From Lethocerus indicus (lineage: Eukaryota > Arthropoda > Insecta > Hemiptera > Belostomatidae): a stretch of 64,000 nt of DNA. The position numbers and the translations under genes were made by a program. Below, piece after piece: positions 47,662 to 63,725 of this stretch (its first letter is position 1; each line of letters opens with the position of its first letter). The notes under the pieces were generated by a model, which saw only the letters and a program-made list of their open reading frames with translations, was not told the origin of the DNA and searched no databases. The DNA lies in assembly GCA_019843655.1 (NCBI GenBank), contig JACDQD010000106.1:4398501-4462500 (forward strand). Reading direction: 5' to 3'.

Positions 47662-48772
47662 GGGGAATACAACCGGAATCAGAATAAGAGAGTATTTACA
47701 TAATTCTACATCGATGTTCCGGCATCAATCCACAGTGCCGCTCTTGAAACCCGAATGTTTCTTTGGGTCTTGTGTTCAATTTAACACTATTGTAATAATA
47801 TAAAAAAATAGATAAACTTCTAAAAAAGTGTTACGATTAATACTGGGGAACTGAGGCCACATTGCTGTGAATCATAGTATTATCATTTTTATAAAATTAA
47901 TTTAAAAAGTTATTAAGTGTATTATTAAGTATTCGAGTATCGACCGGCCACCTTGAAATTTTCGTCATCTCGTATTGAATCCACTTTCTACCGCAGTAGG
48001 CTGAAATATATAACAATTTCTGGCACAAATAACTGGCCCAAATTCTGCTTATTAGGGAAAACGAAGATGGAAGGTCAAGGTTTCAGCTTTGCTTCGCTGG
48101 GACCGAGTCTTGTTTCGCCAAAATATAACTAATTTCTGTTGAGCAACGCTAGATTCTATTGGAGTGTAATGCTACAGGCTACTGGATAGCGACTTTCCCG
48201 ATATCCGCATTGCACAACAGTTTGCAGGCATCAATTATTGGCGCGTAACGAAAATTCGGCGGCGTGTTTGAGACAAAGTCAAACATATCGATTGAAATGA
48301 TTAGAACGGTGAGTAGTAGTAGGAGCTAAACAGTGGTGGCGTGCGGCATGCATAAAAGAGAAATCCAACGATCAGCCGCCGGGGGAAATTTCAGTGGACA
48401 ACCGACTGCATATTGCAGTCTCCTATCGATCCCCAACAATCGATGAATTTTATCCCAAGAATTACCGAATGTGGAGTAAGACCTGACATTTAAACTGATC
48501 TATGTGCGAAGGAACTGAGAGCAGTTGACCCTAACAACTGTTAATGAATGGTATCTTCTTATTAGCCATCTCGCTTATTTCCATTTTTTCTCCCCAAAAA
48601 GGTAAATAACTACACACGATTATTAATTTTTCTGATGAACTGTTCTAAGTAGACGTCGCGTCTCCTCTTGTTGGTTTGGTGTTTTGCTATGAGAGGAGAC
48701 GGAAGAACACAAAATCTACAGTATTAACGGAAGGTATCGCGGGTTTGAACTCACAACAAGCTGTTGAAGCAT
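47662..48772. other. Gene-free stretch
   Basis: AT-rich unique DNA. A donor-like GTGAGT occurs at about 48309 with an acceptor-like GTTTGCAG some 80 bases upstream, but no frame stays open between them. No gene recognised. Confidence 0.35.
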
Positions 48773-48819
48773 ACCAATGACCGATATTGACATTAGAATA
48801 TCGCTTGTTAGTCAATGGT
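48773..48819. repeat. Bulged hairpin
   Basis: CGATATT (48782-48788) pairs exactly with AATATCG (48797-48803) around an 8-nt loop. ACCAATGAC outside it pairs with GTCAATGGT (48811-48819) with one mismatch, leaving a 7-nt bulge on the 3' side. Too small and too bulged for a typical pre-miRNA. Confidence 0.4.
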
Positions 48820-51800
48820 TGGGGAAACTTATTACACTGAACTTATGTAAAGCGCACGGGGGCAGGAGTTCTCCCCGCCTCTGCCGTAGTTTCTCGAGGG
48901 CGGAGCTACGTTAACTGTTTGGATAACGCGAGAAACCACAACAAGATCGACCGAATATTCATGCCCTCTAGTTCGGAATAAGTTGCTACCCGACCGCCAG
49001 TCTACACAGTCTACAGGGCCCAGGTGCTCCAGGTGCCAACATTAAATTTTGATCACGGCTAAGAGAATTAATCGGTGGATTATCCAATGGAATTAGCGAG
49101 AAAATTCTACCTCTGCGTTCACCAATAGACGGACTTTTGAGCTGGTTAAGTACAAAAGAAATAAGGTAATAAGGATTAGAGAAGCACTGAAAAAATAGAT
49201 ATTAGTCATTTTGTGAACATGATCCAATTCAGCCAACATTTTAATCGAATGTACGTGTCTTTTACCGAGAGAAGCGTTTTAAAGACCGTGGCGTATAATC
49301 TAAAGTGATACTAACCTGTTGCGATGCCCCTCCGGTGATTTGGTACATCCAGAGATGTGTATCGGCATATCCTGTCATCAGTGGGATTTTGCCGGTCTAG
49401 GAATAGAAATTCTGAGCTGGGGCACAGCAACAGGTAGAATCGACCCATGGCACCTTATTAGCCAAGATATGGGGGTCATGAACTCACATTATTCTACCGA
49501 CTACCTTTCCACTGCTGTTAATGAGAGTCTTTACTAAAATATTAAGAAGGATTATTTAGGGGATTTATATTATTATTATCTCCACCAATGAATTGTTAAA
49601 TGCGTTAGAAGACCGACAACTTCAAAATCCCCAAAATAAAGATAAAATGATAATAATGACTAATAATATTTTAATGATCTGTTCGCTTAGTAGGGCCGTA
49701 ATTGACTATGAGAAAGGCTGTTTGGCTTATTGTAGTCAGCATTGCATTTAACTTAATACTATGAATTATTGATTTGTATAAAATGGTTGGGGTTAATTTT
49801 AGGAGCACTATGAGAAATGAGTTTCTAATATTTTCAAAGAATTTTGATCGAAACTAATTTTACCGCAACATTCCTCTCAACATTTCCTCGCATTCAATAA
49901 AGTTAGGCCGAATGTCGACTTCCAATGAACAATCTCGCCTGTACTGACAATATACAATACATTAATTTTGACTAAACATGCTGGAAAACTATCAGAACGG
50001 TTTTCTTGAGTATGGGTTTAGCCCGTGGTTTCACATAATTAGGCGTTGGGCGGGACGAAGGGAAAGCGTTTATTTTAAGTGGTTTTAATTTTAAAGCCGA
50101 GGAAAACCAACTAACCCGAAACGTCGCCGCCAAATGAAGATTGCTATCGGTCGGTACCGCGGCGCTCCCTCCGCCCCCCGTTCGCCCAGCCGCCTAAACC
50201 TCCTCCTCCTCCTCCTCCCACGGGTAATTTCGTAAGAGTCGGGGACCCTGATTACCGGAGTTAAGGGATTTTCTGGAAGCAATTTTCATAAAATCGACTA
50301 TCCCTCCCACCATCGCCACAACCGCCGCTCCCTCCCACCGTCCTTCCTACAAGATTAAAAGTACCATTCCTCCCCCCTCCACTCCTCCGCCCGCTGTTGC
50401 CTCTCCCTTTATCTTTTATCATGAGAGGACACGATCACGAAAATTCGGATCACAAAAAGAAGAGTATTTAGGCCCAGCTCTGTTGTGGTGCCCTGAAGTC
50501 GAGAGGCCTGAACAAACGGATGATGCCCGAAATGACTAAAATCTTCTCTGTAATTTTTTTTTTGCCCATGAGCAGTTTTAAACTTCTACTGGCACCACCC
50601 ACACCTCACTGGTAATGTGACTTCACAGGCCGTGTAATAATTTTTTAATATTTATTTTGTTAATAAGTGTCGAATATGGAAAGGTTTTTTCCATGGCATT
50701 AAAACGACTATTATTTTAGCTTTAATTTCTGCTTTTATACAGCAATTATCAGTAACCAATGTTCCTAAATATTTAAAAATCCATAGACCGCACTCTTCTG
50801 CATTCAAACAGATGTCAGCTCACGTCCATGTCCGCACGGTCGGTTTCATGTTATCGGAGCGTTCTAATAATGCAACTTATATAATTGAGAATCTATATAT
50901 TTTAGACAAATAGCGCACAAGCTGGTGAACTGAAAGTCGAAAGAAGGAGGGTAGTTGGGGCGGTGGAATTTTCGAGGCGGGCGCGTGAAGCGAGGGAGAT
51001 AATGGAATAAGAGAGGGCGGGACGGGCGTGTGTAAGGGGGCGGTGGGCGGAGGGGATCGTGAGAAATGCTCGGCAGGGCCCAGATAGCGTCGGGGCCTCC
51101 TATCTTAAAAGTTTGCCCCAGCAGAATTCCGAATTTACGCCGGACGATATAAGCGCAAATTTTACGACATCTCTTCAGAGATACTCTCACCGCCGCTCCG
51201 TTTATTGGCTCCAGTTTTCAAACCGTACACCCTCCCAATCGCCCGGTTAAATTTACAACGAAAAAAATCTGATGATCTACTAGATGGTTCCCGAAATCAA
51301 AATTTAAAACGACGGTTCGAACAGACTTGGGAGGCAGGACAAACGATAAAAAGATAGCGGTAGATTACTCCTGAGAAAAATCAGGCCCATATAACAGTCA
51401 ATGTATTGCAGTGCGTTTCTAATAAAAGTTGAAATAAATTGTGTTTAAATGTTATGGATCTTCTATTCTGAGGGCGTGAATGCTCCAATTCACAAAACCA
51501 TTTCTCAATTTACTTGTAATTCAACATTATTATTATAACTCATACCTTGAAAGCTACGCTTCATTTTTATACTATTATCATGAAAATCATATCGTACGTG
51601 TGAGATACCATAATTTAAACGTATTTCAAACATTATCGTTAATCGTTGGAAAATGTATATATTGAATATAATGACAAATGGCCCGTTTTCAATTGACTCG
51701 GGGTTATCAATTATGAGGACAGAACTGGAAGTCAATAACTTGTTGACTGCAGAGTATGGCCCCTACTCCTTATCCCTTCCCCGACCGCCAACCAATTGAG

Positions 51801-52579
51801 TGAGCCCGTTATAATTACTTAATGCATTAATGCCATTAATTATTCGCGCCTCGATTGGATAATAGCCCACTCCGGCGAGAACTCCGCAGAGGAAACTCAT
51901 TCTGTAAGTGCGGTAGACTGGGTACAGACCTGGGAACACACGAGGTTTAGAATTTAGGATACAATCGAGCAAGTTTACGAGGTAGGACGGCGTTAAATAT
52001 AACCCGTCAGTTTATACCGCGGCTCGACACGATGTTTTATTATCGGGATTTATTTTAAGAATGAACAGCTTGAGCGAAGTGTTATCTTAAAAGTGGAAAT
52101 ATCTGTAAATTTTGATGATCACCAGGCATGTCCAAAATAGTTACCTTCTATTTTGAACAGTTGCAGAACATTCCTTATTTCTTGTTTGATTTCTTTACGA
52201 AGGTATCCCAGAAAATATTCTCGCAATACTTTCATACCTTAGACAAATATAATAGTGCATCAATAGAGATAAAGTCTCCACGGTAAGACTAGGGGAGAGA
52301 AAAGCTGGGGAAAGGCTAGCGTTCATTTACTTATGATTTTCCCCTTCGGTCGACAGTATACACAATAGAACCTCATTAGCCTAGAAATTCGGTCGCATGT
52401 TGACTCACGGATTATAAATAGGTCCGGAGATAGGAGGATCTGTTGATGGGTGGGGGTGCAGGTCACGAAAGGCAGATTATCACGGGGAGTCAATAAAACT
52501 GGTTTTTAATCCCCCTCGGCAGACTCGAATTAACCTTCATTACTCCCTAATAGCTCATATTTTCTGGGAGGAGCGACTC
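48820..52579. other. Gene-free stretch
   Basis: AT-rich DNA with a GC/CT-rich block at about 50100-50420 that includes (CCT)n at 50199-50218, and a GC-rich patch at about 50940-51060. TATAAATAG at 52413-52421 is one of several in the window. Frames here have no recognisable domain. Confidence 0.35.
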
Positions 52580-52615
52580 TATATAAGATTTGCTTCCAGC
52601 CCGACTGGAATCAGC
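52580..52615 (+). promoter_or_regulatory. Possible core promoter (TATA plus initiator)
   Basis: TATATAA at 52580-52586 is followed by TCAG with its A at 52613, 33 bases from the first T. That spacing is right for an insect TATA/initiator pair (initiator TCAGT-like). No clear downstream element is seen and no gene is known to start here, so this is a motif-level suggestion. Confidence 0.2.
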
Positions 52616-55397
52616 TTTAGGATTGCCATATTACCGAGATCAGTCATCGCATCGGACCCGACCATCCACATCGTTCTAACCACCCGTGTAGATTTACAAA
52701 TGTCTTTATTTCTATGATTGTATACAGTTTCTTTTTAACTTAATACAAACAATAAGGGATAATTGTACATAATCCTATTTATATACATTTTCTGATCACT
52801 AGAGTAGTTTGAGACTGTGCAGTGTGATCCGGGAAGAGGTACATACCGGATCTCTGCAACCGGAGAATTCCCCTTTAATCCCCCCTATCCGGAACCGGTG
52901 GCGTTGTACCATTAATCTCGACGTGAAACAGTTATTGGGGAACAAGTTATCGAACTTTACGACTACATTGGAATCAGTGAGATCCACTCTTTCTGTTAAT
53001 TCTCATTTGCAAATTGATGGAAATTCTGCCGGTCACCGGGTCATGACATGGGGCGAGATTAAATTAAAGAAGTAATTCGAGGTTAATTACGAAGCTGCCA
53101 AGTTAGTGGTGAAATGGAATTGCTCAGTGATTAGAGTGACGTGGCATAAACGCCTCAGAGCATTTTTCGGTCCTTCGATTGCTTCGTTGCAAATTCGTAT
53201 TTATAAAAAGAGAAAAGATCATTCGGTTCAACCGGATTATTTATAAATTCCTTTTTATTTATAGTCCTCAAGTTTCATTTCTACTTTGCTTATAGCTTGT
53301 AATTTTTGAATGAATACGAAAACGAGGTTTAACTGCAAACAAATATTGGTCACAGAGAATTTTGATCATCAGACAAATCGTATATTAACAACTAAGATGT
53401 CGTGAATAAATACAATTAGAAAAAGGATGGTCCAACAATAGAGACAGAAAAACATGTACCCAATTTGATCACAATAATTCTACTACGAATTGAATTCTCG
53501 AGTGTCAATATTCTGGGCTCTGCGCCAGACACGGCCTTATCGCCACCAGAAGGGAAACCAATTTATTAAACAAGACCCGGAACAGAGACGCAGGGCGTGT
53601 TAATTTCCAAGTATAATTCAGCTGAGACTGACAAAACTTTAATTAAAACAGGATAAATTATGAAATTCTCATACTGTGCCACTTTCGCTGAATTTAATAC
53701 ACCCATGGAACGATTCTCATTTGTGATGTAATTTTTATAATGCTACATGACATTCTTATAGAAAATGACACTGATTATTATCTTGGTTGAATAGGTGAGA
53801 TAAATTTAATAAATGAAACCACAGTTTACACTGTAATATTAAGCTTATATATGCAGCCAATAGGATACCTATTTGAAAAACTTAACTGTAACTTTGGATA
53901 ACTATTTTGGAAAATATTTGTTGCCCAAAATACCAATTTGCAATATGAATGTCAATTATTTAAGTGTATTGGTAGTATGCACATATCGGAGTTTACGGAG
54001 GTATATCATTGCGCATTAAATAGTGCGAATTAAATACCAACACTTGTACGCAATATTTCCATACCATTGCATCATAGGGTGCTATATATATACAACAATA
54101 GTCACTACTGTTCCTCCACTTATTGTCACTATTTATACAATGAATATATCTTGATCGGAAGCCGACTTGTGTAAGTATCCCAAATAATTACAAACAGGAC
54201 ACTAATGGTGGAAATAATACGAACATCCAACGTAATCAAAAGTGGGAGTCACCACTATGACCTTCCTAGTGGTCCCCAAATACATGTTTTTGGATAACGC
54301 GAATAGTTAAGGAACTAAAATAAACTGGTCAGGTTAAATATAATTTCGGCTGTGTACTTAAAGACTTTCGAAGAATGTTTTTTCGAGTGGTTATTTGGCT
54401 TCTATAGATACAAAGTTGATGTCTATTCGTACAGAAATGACATAACAGGAATTAGGCGCCGGTTGTTGGGCTTCTCTCCCGCACGCGTCGGGTTTCACCC
54501 TCCGCGCCTCCGCTCCCATAGTTCGGGCCGAAGTCGGTTTACTCGTTTTACATACGCCCGTACATATCTCATTAGCGGGTCGGGGAAAAATGATACCGCC
54601 CCTTTTATGTAAGCCCAGGCCGGTGTTACGTCCTGTCCACAGTTCGGAACGCCCGCACCACTACCGGTCGTCGCCTTCTCCACTTCTTCACGGGTATTAA
54701 ATTCCTCCTAAGGGGATTTGAGCCAAGGCGATCCAGTTCTAGGGGCATTCGAATATTGTCGCGCTCTTATCTGAAAATAGGTTTTATTAAAGGAAGAAAA
54801 TAAACGAAGAAACAGCAGTATTTAAATGGAAAGGAACTATATCAGTACAGCACGCGTTATAAAAACCTTCCTAAACTACTAGTAACTTGACATGAATCCC
54901 TCTACTTTCAGTAGAACAGAACACGTTTATTACTAAGACACGTCATAATTCTTGGTTCAATAAAAAAATCAATAGGACGGACTGAATGAAGAAGAAATTC
55001 AAAGAAAAATTGAGCCATACGAGACCAGATTATACCAGAGGGGAGGGTCGTAAAGTTTAAGATATTTGTGTGCATCAATTAGTTTCTTACCACTTCATTC
55101 TTACATTCAGCGGATCTTATGTGTAATTACTATGCGAGAAATTTAATTGAAATACGACTCATTCTATAGTAACTAATGTTTCAGTTTTATTATTGTGGAG
55201 GTTCTAATGGGGTAGCAAAATATTATTCTCGTCTACCACTATAGGCTAGGCTTTGATTGAAGTTAATGCATTCAGCATACCTTGCCTCGTTAATCTATAG
55301 ACTAGCAATAACATTACTTATCTTTAGACTTAGTGGTAATGATGAAACGTGGCACTCAAACAGGACAATTTTCATTCCTTTGCATGTTTGATTGCAG
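52616..55397. other. Gene-free stretch
   Basis: AT-rich DNA. The 88-codon frame at 52809-53075 and the 86-codon frame at 54352-54612 have no recognisable domain. No repeats found. Confidence 0.35.
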
Positions 55398-55447
55398 AAT
55401 CGTGTGGATCTCAAATTATCACCCTTAGAGGGAGCTATGGGACAGAG
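55398..55447 (+). CDS. Candidate 50-nt internal exon
   Basis: A good acceptor (pyrimidine-rich run from about 55365 ending TTTGATTGCAG at 55397) and a good donor (GAG|GTAAGC, intron from 55448) enclose 50 bases. Two frames are open: NRVDLKLSPLEGAMGQ with two bases left over, and, in another phase, SCGSQIITLRGSYGTE. The third has a stop. I do not recognise either peptide. Upstream and downstream exons are not visible. A chance pair of splice sites cannot be excluded; this is one of the two best exon candidates in the window and is on the opposite strand from the other. Confidence 0.4.
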
Positions 55448-55618
55448 GTAAGCACAGTTAAGTAAGAATTAAGGTCTGTTTTTAAAGTCGGAATTATAGG
55501 AAACTAATAACATTAAGAACATACAAATTGCGCAATGGAGCATTTATAAATTCGCTCGCTGTAAATCTGTAATTCGGCGTAGTTTCCTGTTGGAAAAAAA
55601 GCAAGATTTTCCGCTTAC

Positions 55619-55749
55619 CTTTGACCTTCGCTTCGCCTTTCATCGTGGCGCGAGGCCCCGTACCTTTTGTTGCCGTAATGAGTCCACGGTCCCCGCTCTT
55701 TCGCTTACTACAGAACGGAATTGGTATTTTCCACTCAGGAATATGCACT
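55619..55749 (-). CDS. Weak candidate exon
   Basis: On the minus strand an acceptor-like ATGCACAG (AG at 55751-55750) and a donor AAG|GTAAGC (intron from 55618) enclose 131 bases with one open frame, reading VHIPEWKIPIPFCSKRKSGD and ending GPRATMKGEAKVK. The peptide is basic and unrecognised. The acceptor has a poor pyrimidine run. The opposite strand is also open here, so most likely a chance frame. Confidence 0.15.
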
Positions 55750-57459
55750 CTGTGCATCGGGAAAACGTACTGTTATGGGATGTCTCAGGAAAAAACAAGA
55801 AGTTGAAAAGAGTGATTTTTGACCCGTACGAAATCGTACTACGAATGCGCGTCCGATATTCATGACACAAACTTGTTACTACAACTCCGGATTATCGGTG
55901 ATCCCTAACCATAGTTCGTATAATAGAATGATCATGTTGGCGATTACTTGGATGCTGTGATTCATGAAGTGCAAGATCGTTTAGGGATGGATGATATCCT
56001 GATTTTAGGCAGGAAAATGTCTAGAACAGGAAGAATAATAGGCTTGTTCTTCTTTTCATGATTGATACGAGTTTCAAATAATTACGATAATCCATAATAA
56101 ATCAAATTAGTAGATTGCGAATAATCACGCTGAGAACAGAGTAACGAAATGCAGTAACGAAATGCATTACAATGTGGCCTTCCTGTATCCATGCGCTAGA
56201 AGCTTCCTTTTCTCTAAATGCGAACTAGAAATTAAAAAAAACTGGTGGTATGTTTACCCGAATAAAAAGCTTTCCATTTTTCCAAGTATTAAAGCCGTCG
56301 TTTTACCTACAAGCTTTTGGTTGAGTGGCTCTCATTCAAACTCCCTGCCGAGATTAATACGAAATACAGTGGGTGGACGCGTAGAATGGACTTTTTTTGT
56401 TGTTGTTCCGCAAAATTTTTCCCTCCATTTTAGGAAAACTTTTCCAACCTCGGTTGGCATTACTCCGCATCACTCTGAAATATTCGTAGGACGAAAGTTT
56501 ATTTCGCAAAAATTACAAATGATTACGTTTGGAATAATTTTTTTCCTTATTTCTTCAAAAAATTTTCCTGTAGTAAGGTAACGAAAATGCTACTTGATAT
56601 ACTAACAACTTTATATATGTAGGGCCTAAATTACCTTTAATAGGTCACACTCGGTTTAAGATTAGAAGATACGGGGCAAACATGTTCGCCTGTCTGTGCG
56701 GAGAAGAGGATCTAGAGTGATGGGGATGGAAAAATATGGCCGACGATGCGGGAGCCTCACGCATCAAGAACACATGGCCCTCCATTTACTCTGGCCGGCC
56801 TAGCAGCCACCTTATAACTAGATAAAGGAGGTTTTAAGGTTTCGAAGTGAGGGATAACCGTGAGGGGTTTCGGCCACTTGAGAATAACCCCGCCGAGGAG
56901 GAACCCACTCGAGAGGCCATCGATTTACCGGAGCTACACAGCGCTACACCGGATAAGCGCTGCAGAGTTTACCGACGAGGAGACGGCATCAAATGGAGGC
57001 GACCAAAAATATCTCACTCCGATATATTACAGGAACCGTTGGCGGCGGATACAGAATGAAATGTTGGCGTATTGGGAAAAATCCCTGAAATGAGAAGATT
57101 GGTAAAATAAAATAGAACCGGGAGTCAGATGAGTCGTTTGATAAGTGAAACAAGGAGCAAACAAGCCGAAAGTAGGACAAAAACATATTTTCTAAACTTA
57201 AAAATGTTAAAATTCTATAAATTAATTAATCCATAACTCTTGTAACTTCGTGAACAGATAATAATATCATGATTAGTTTGCTATTTCATCGGAGCCCGCT
57301 AATGCGTGACGAATATGAATAATAATGAAGTTCAGCAACGCCATCTGCACTAATATGATCTGGAAATGTTTTAAAATAAACTATAATAAATTTGTTACAA
57401 TTTAATGTGCAGTTTTTGTTGACCCGCGAGAGTTTGAAATATTATCAGTGATATGGAAT
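55750..57459. other. Gene-free stretch
   Basis: AT-rich DNA. The plus-strand frame 56162-56581 (139 codons, one of the longest) ends just before an AG|GTAACG donor-like site but has no domain I know. A GC-richer patch lies at about 56830-57060 with two overlapping frames. Confidence 0.35.
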
Positions 57460-57520
57460 TGAGTGAAAGTTTGCTCGGCCACAGGGACTGCTCTGACCAC
57501 TAAGCTATGTCCGAGCCGAC
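57460..57520 (-). mobile_element. tRNA-like A-box, possible SINE head
   Basis: On the minus strand TAGCTTAGTGG (57507-57497) fits the RNA polymerase III A-box (TRGCNNARNGG), and CAGAGCA follows, as in a tRNA D-arm. GCTCGGA precedes it and GGCCGAGC follows. A B-box is not clear: the nearest TTCAAACTC-like stretch is about 58 bases further on, too far for a plain tRNA. This suggests a decayed tRNA-derived SINE head or pseudo-tRNA rather than a functional tRNA gene. Confidence 0.35.
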
Positions 57521-57719
57521 CACCGGTGACGCCGCCTATCCAAACTACCCAACCGAATTCCCGGCGGAGGACCCAATTTTCATCCAACTACAAGTTTGAA
57601 CTCGGTGCCAGTGGTCCGAATAACTCCAGGATGCTCATCAGAATTTAGGTATTGTGTATAAACGAAATGTATGTATGTAAAAGCGAATGTATTGGTGACA
57701 AACGAGTTTTCAGAATGTG
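57521..57719. other. Short gene-free stretch upstream of the A-box
   Basis: CpG-richer DNA to about 57630, then AT-rich. No feature recognised. Confidence 0.3.
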
Positions 57720-57784
57720 CCGATCGAAATAATGAAAACGACTGAGAAACATCACCAAAGAAACTGCCCTGTCGTTTCGATCGG
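57720..57784. repeat. Inverted repeat with 10-bp arms
   Basis: CCGATCGAAA at 57720-57729 and TTTCGATCGG at 57775-57784 are exact reverse complements. AACGAC (about 57736-57741) can pair with GTCGTT (57771-57776) inside, giving a bulged stem around a 27-29-nt loop. 65 nt in all. Confidence 0.5.
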
Positions 57785-61935
<4,151 letters not shown>

Positions 61936-61964
61936 GTATAGGGCCCTCCACGGGGCCCTAATAC
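61936..61964. repeat. GC-rich stem-loop
   Basis: TAGGGCCC (61939-61946) pairs exactly with GGGCCCTA (61953-61960) around TCCACG. With one bulged base the stem extends three more pairs outward. Confidence 0.6.
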
Positions 61965-63617
61965 GATCCCTTACACTCCCCTATGTTACGTTATCCGATT
62001 ACATGTTTACCGGCCTTGTTACACATCCACAATTTTCGGTCGGTTTGATCTTTTTCACCTGTAGGGCTCATGTTATCCAGTCATATAAATGTAACTCGTT
62101 GGAGACACATTGGGCTTGCAGGACAGTGGAAATTAATGTTTTTTTTTATATGTGAAAAGATATTTTGTAAGCTATTGCAGATGATTTCCCAATCAATCGG
62201 GTTTATTAACCAGGCGTATTAGTATGTCCATGAGTGAGTATTTGGCAAACCTTCAATTATAAATAAGATAGATGTGTAGTATTACGATGGCTATATCACT
62301 GCTCATTCATCGGTATGCTGTGTAAAGAACGTATCCACCGAAGCAGATACAATTGATTTTGAAAGAATTTCGTGTAAAATTACACGGGACACGAATCTAT
62401 TAGCATTATACCGTTTTTATTGGTAAAATTATTTTAGGAAATGAAATTGAAAATATGTTTTATTAAAATCTACTTATTTTTAACAAACACATCTTGTTTC
62501 GTAACGTTCTAATTACGTTTTAGTTCGTAACAACTGTTTAAACATGTACGGAACTCAAAACTTTATCAGCTCCAATCGATATCGGCAAACTGGGTTGTCG
62601 GACGGAGTTAAAATTGGGGATTTTAATCCCTGACCGGACGGATGACATCGGCAAATACCAGCGACGAACAAAACAAAGGTCCAAATATTTGGCAAATAAA
62701 GGGCGGGAGCGACATCAAATATGAGAGCGCGGAATTTACATTTTCCGGCTAATGGTAATGAATGTTTCCGATGGGTGGGCGATTGGGTAGGGACCCACCA
62801 CCACCTATCATTAATACGATTTCGAAAAATCCCCCACTGTTTGTTGTCACAAATCGATGTCGGAGTAAAGAAGGGTGTAGAGAAAAAAGATTGAATTTGT
62901 GCTGTCAGAAAATAAAAAAACTACCGCTCGATATTTCTCCATTATTCTTGTCAACACTATTCAATTCCCTTTACATGTAAAATATTTGTAAATCTAGTAG
63001 CGTTGAAATTGAAGCCCCCCAAAATGTGCGGCTTCTTGCTTACTAACGAATAACCAAAATACGGATTTCAAAGTACCATCTTTGAATTGGGCAATAAGAA
63101 CAAATGATAATACAGAAAGGATAATACACCAATTCAATCATCATTGGGTACTTTTATTTCGACAGATAATTAGGTAGAATGCACCTGGAGGCGTTAAAAT
63201 TCCCTGGACGCCAAGCGTTAAAACATCTTCAATGACCCTTTTTGATTTCGATTAGCCGCTTAGCTGCCGGCAACGTGATAAAACGTTAATTGAAAACGTT
63301 GTACGGGTGAATACTTTTCCCCGAATGCAATTCCCAGTCCCAGCGGGGGCCAGATTAAAATTAAAATTAGCCGACGAGTTCATAATTCATTGGCTTTTAA
63401 CGAGGTAGGGTCAATGAGATATATGGAGCAGATGAATTGCACGAACTGGCAGTGTAGTGCTGAGGCAGGGCGCTACCAAGTAGCCAAATTGTAATAAATG
63501 GAACCAATCAGAACGACATCAAATTTACATTAATAAAATAATAACATTCGTAAATGGAAGGACAATGCTCAATACAATGCTTACACGAGGAAGGACGGAA
63601 AAGAAAACAAACATAAA
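61965..63617. other. Gene-free stretch
   Basis: AT-rich unique DNA with no recognisable gene or repeat. Confidence 0.4.
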
Positions 63618-63725
63618 ATGTTTCCTGTATTTGAGGGAGTTAAAAACAGAATCCAACAACTGTACCCTAGGAAAATTAATTTCGTTTTGTCATTTGAAAA
63701 TTATAACTGTATCGTGAGACAGGAG
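63618..63725 (+). CDS. Possible first coding exon, 36 codons
   Basis: ATG at 63618 has A at -3, a good start context. The frame (begins MFPVFEGVKNRIQQLYPRK, ends SFENYNCIVRQE) runs to GAG, directly followed by the donor GTAAGT at 63726. Read through, it would stop seven codons later. A short ATG frame ending on a consensus donor is the form of a first coding exon; composition is protein-like. I recognise no family. The window ends 275 bases later, so no acceptor can be checked. Confidence 0.27.

Noticed and set aside
56162..56581. 139-codon plus-strand frame ending near an AG|GTAACG donor
   Set aside because: No recognisable domain, the stop comes before the donor, and lysine/phenylalanine-rich composition fits AT-rich non-coding DNA.
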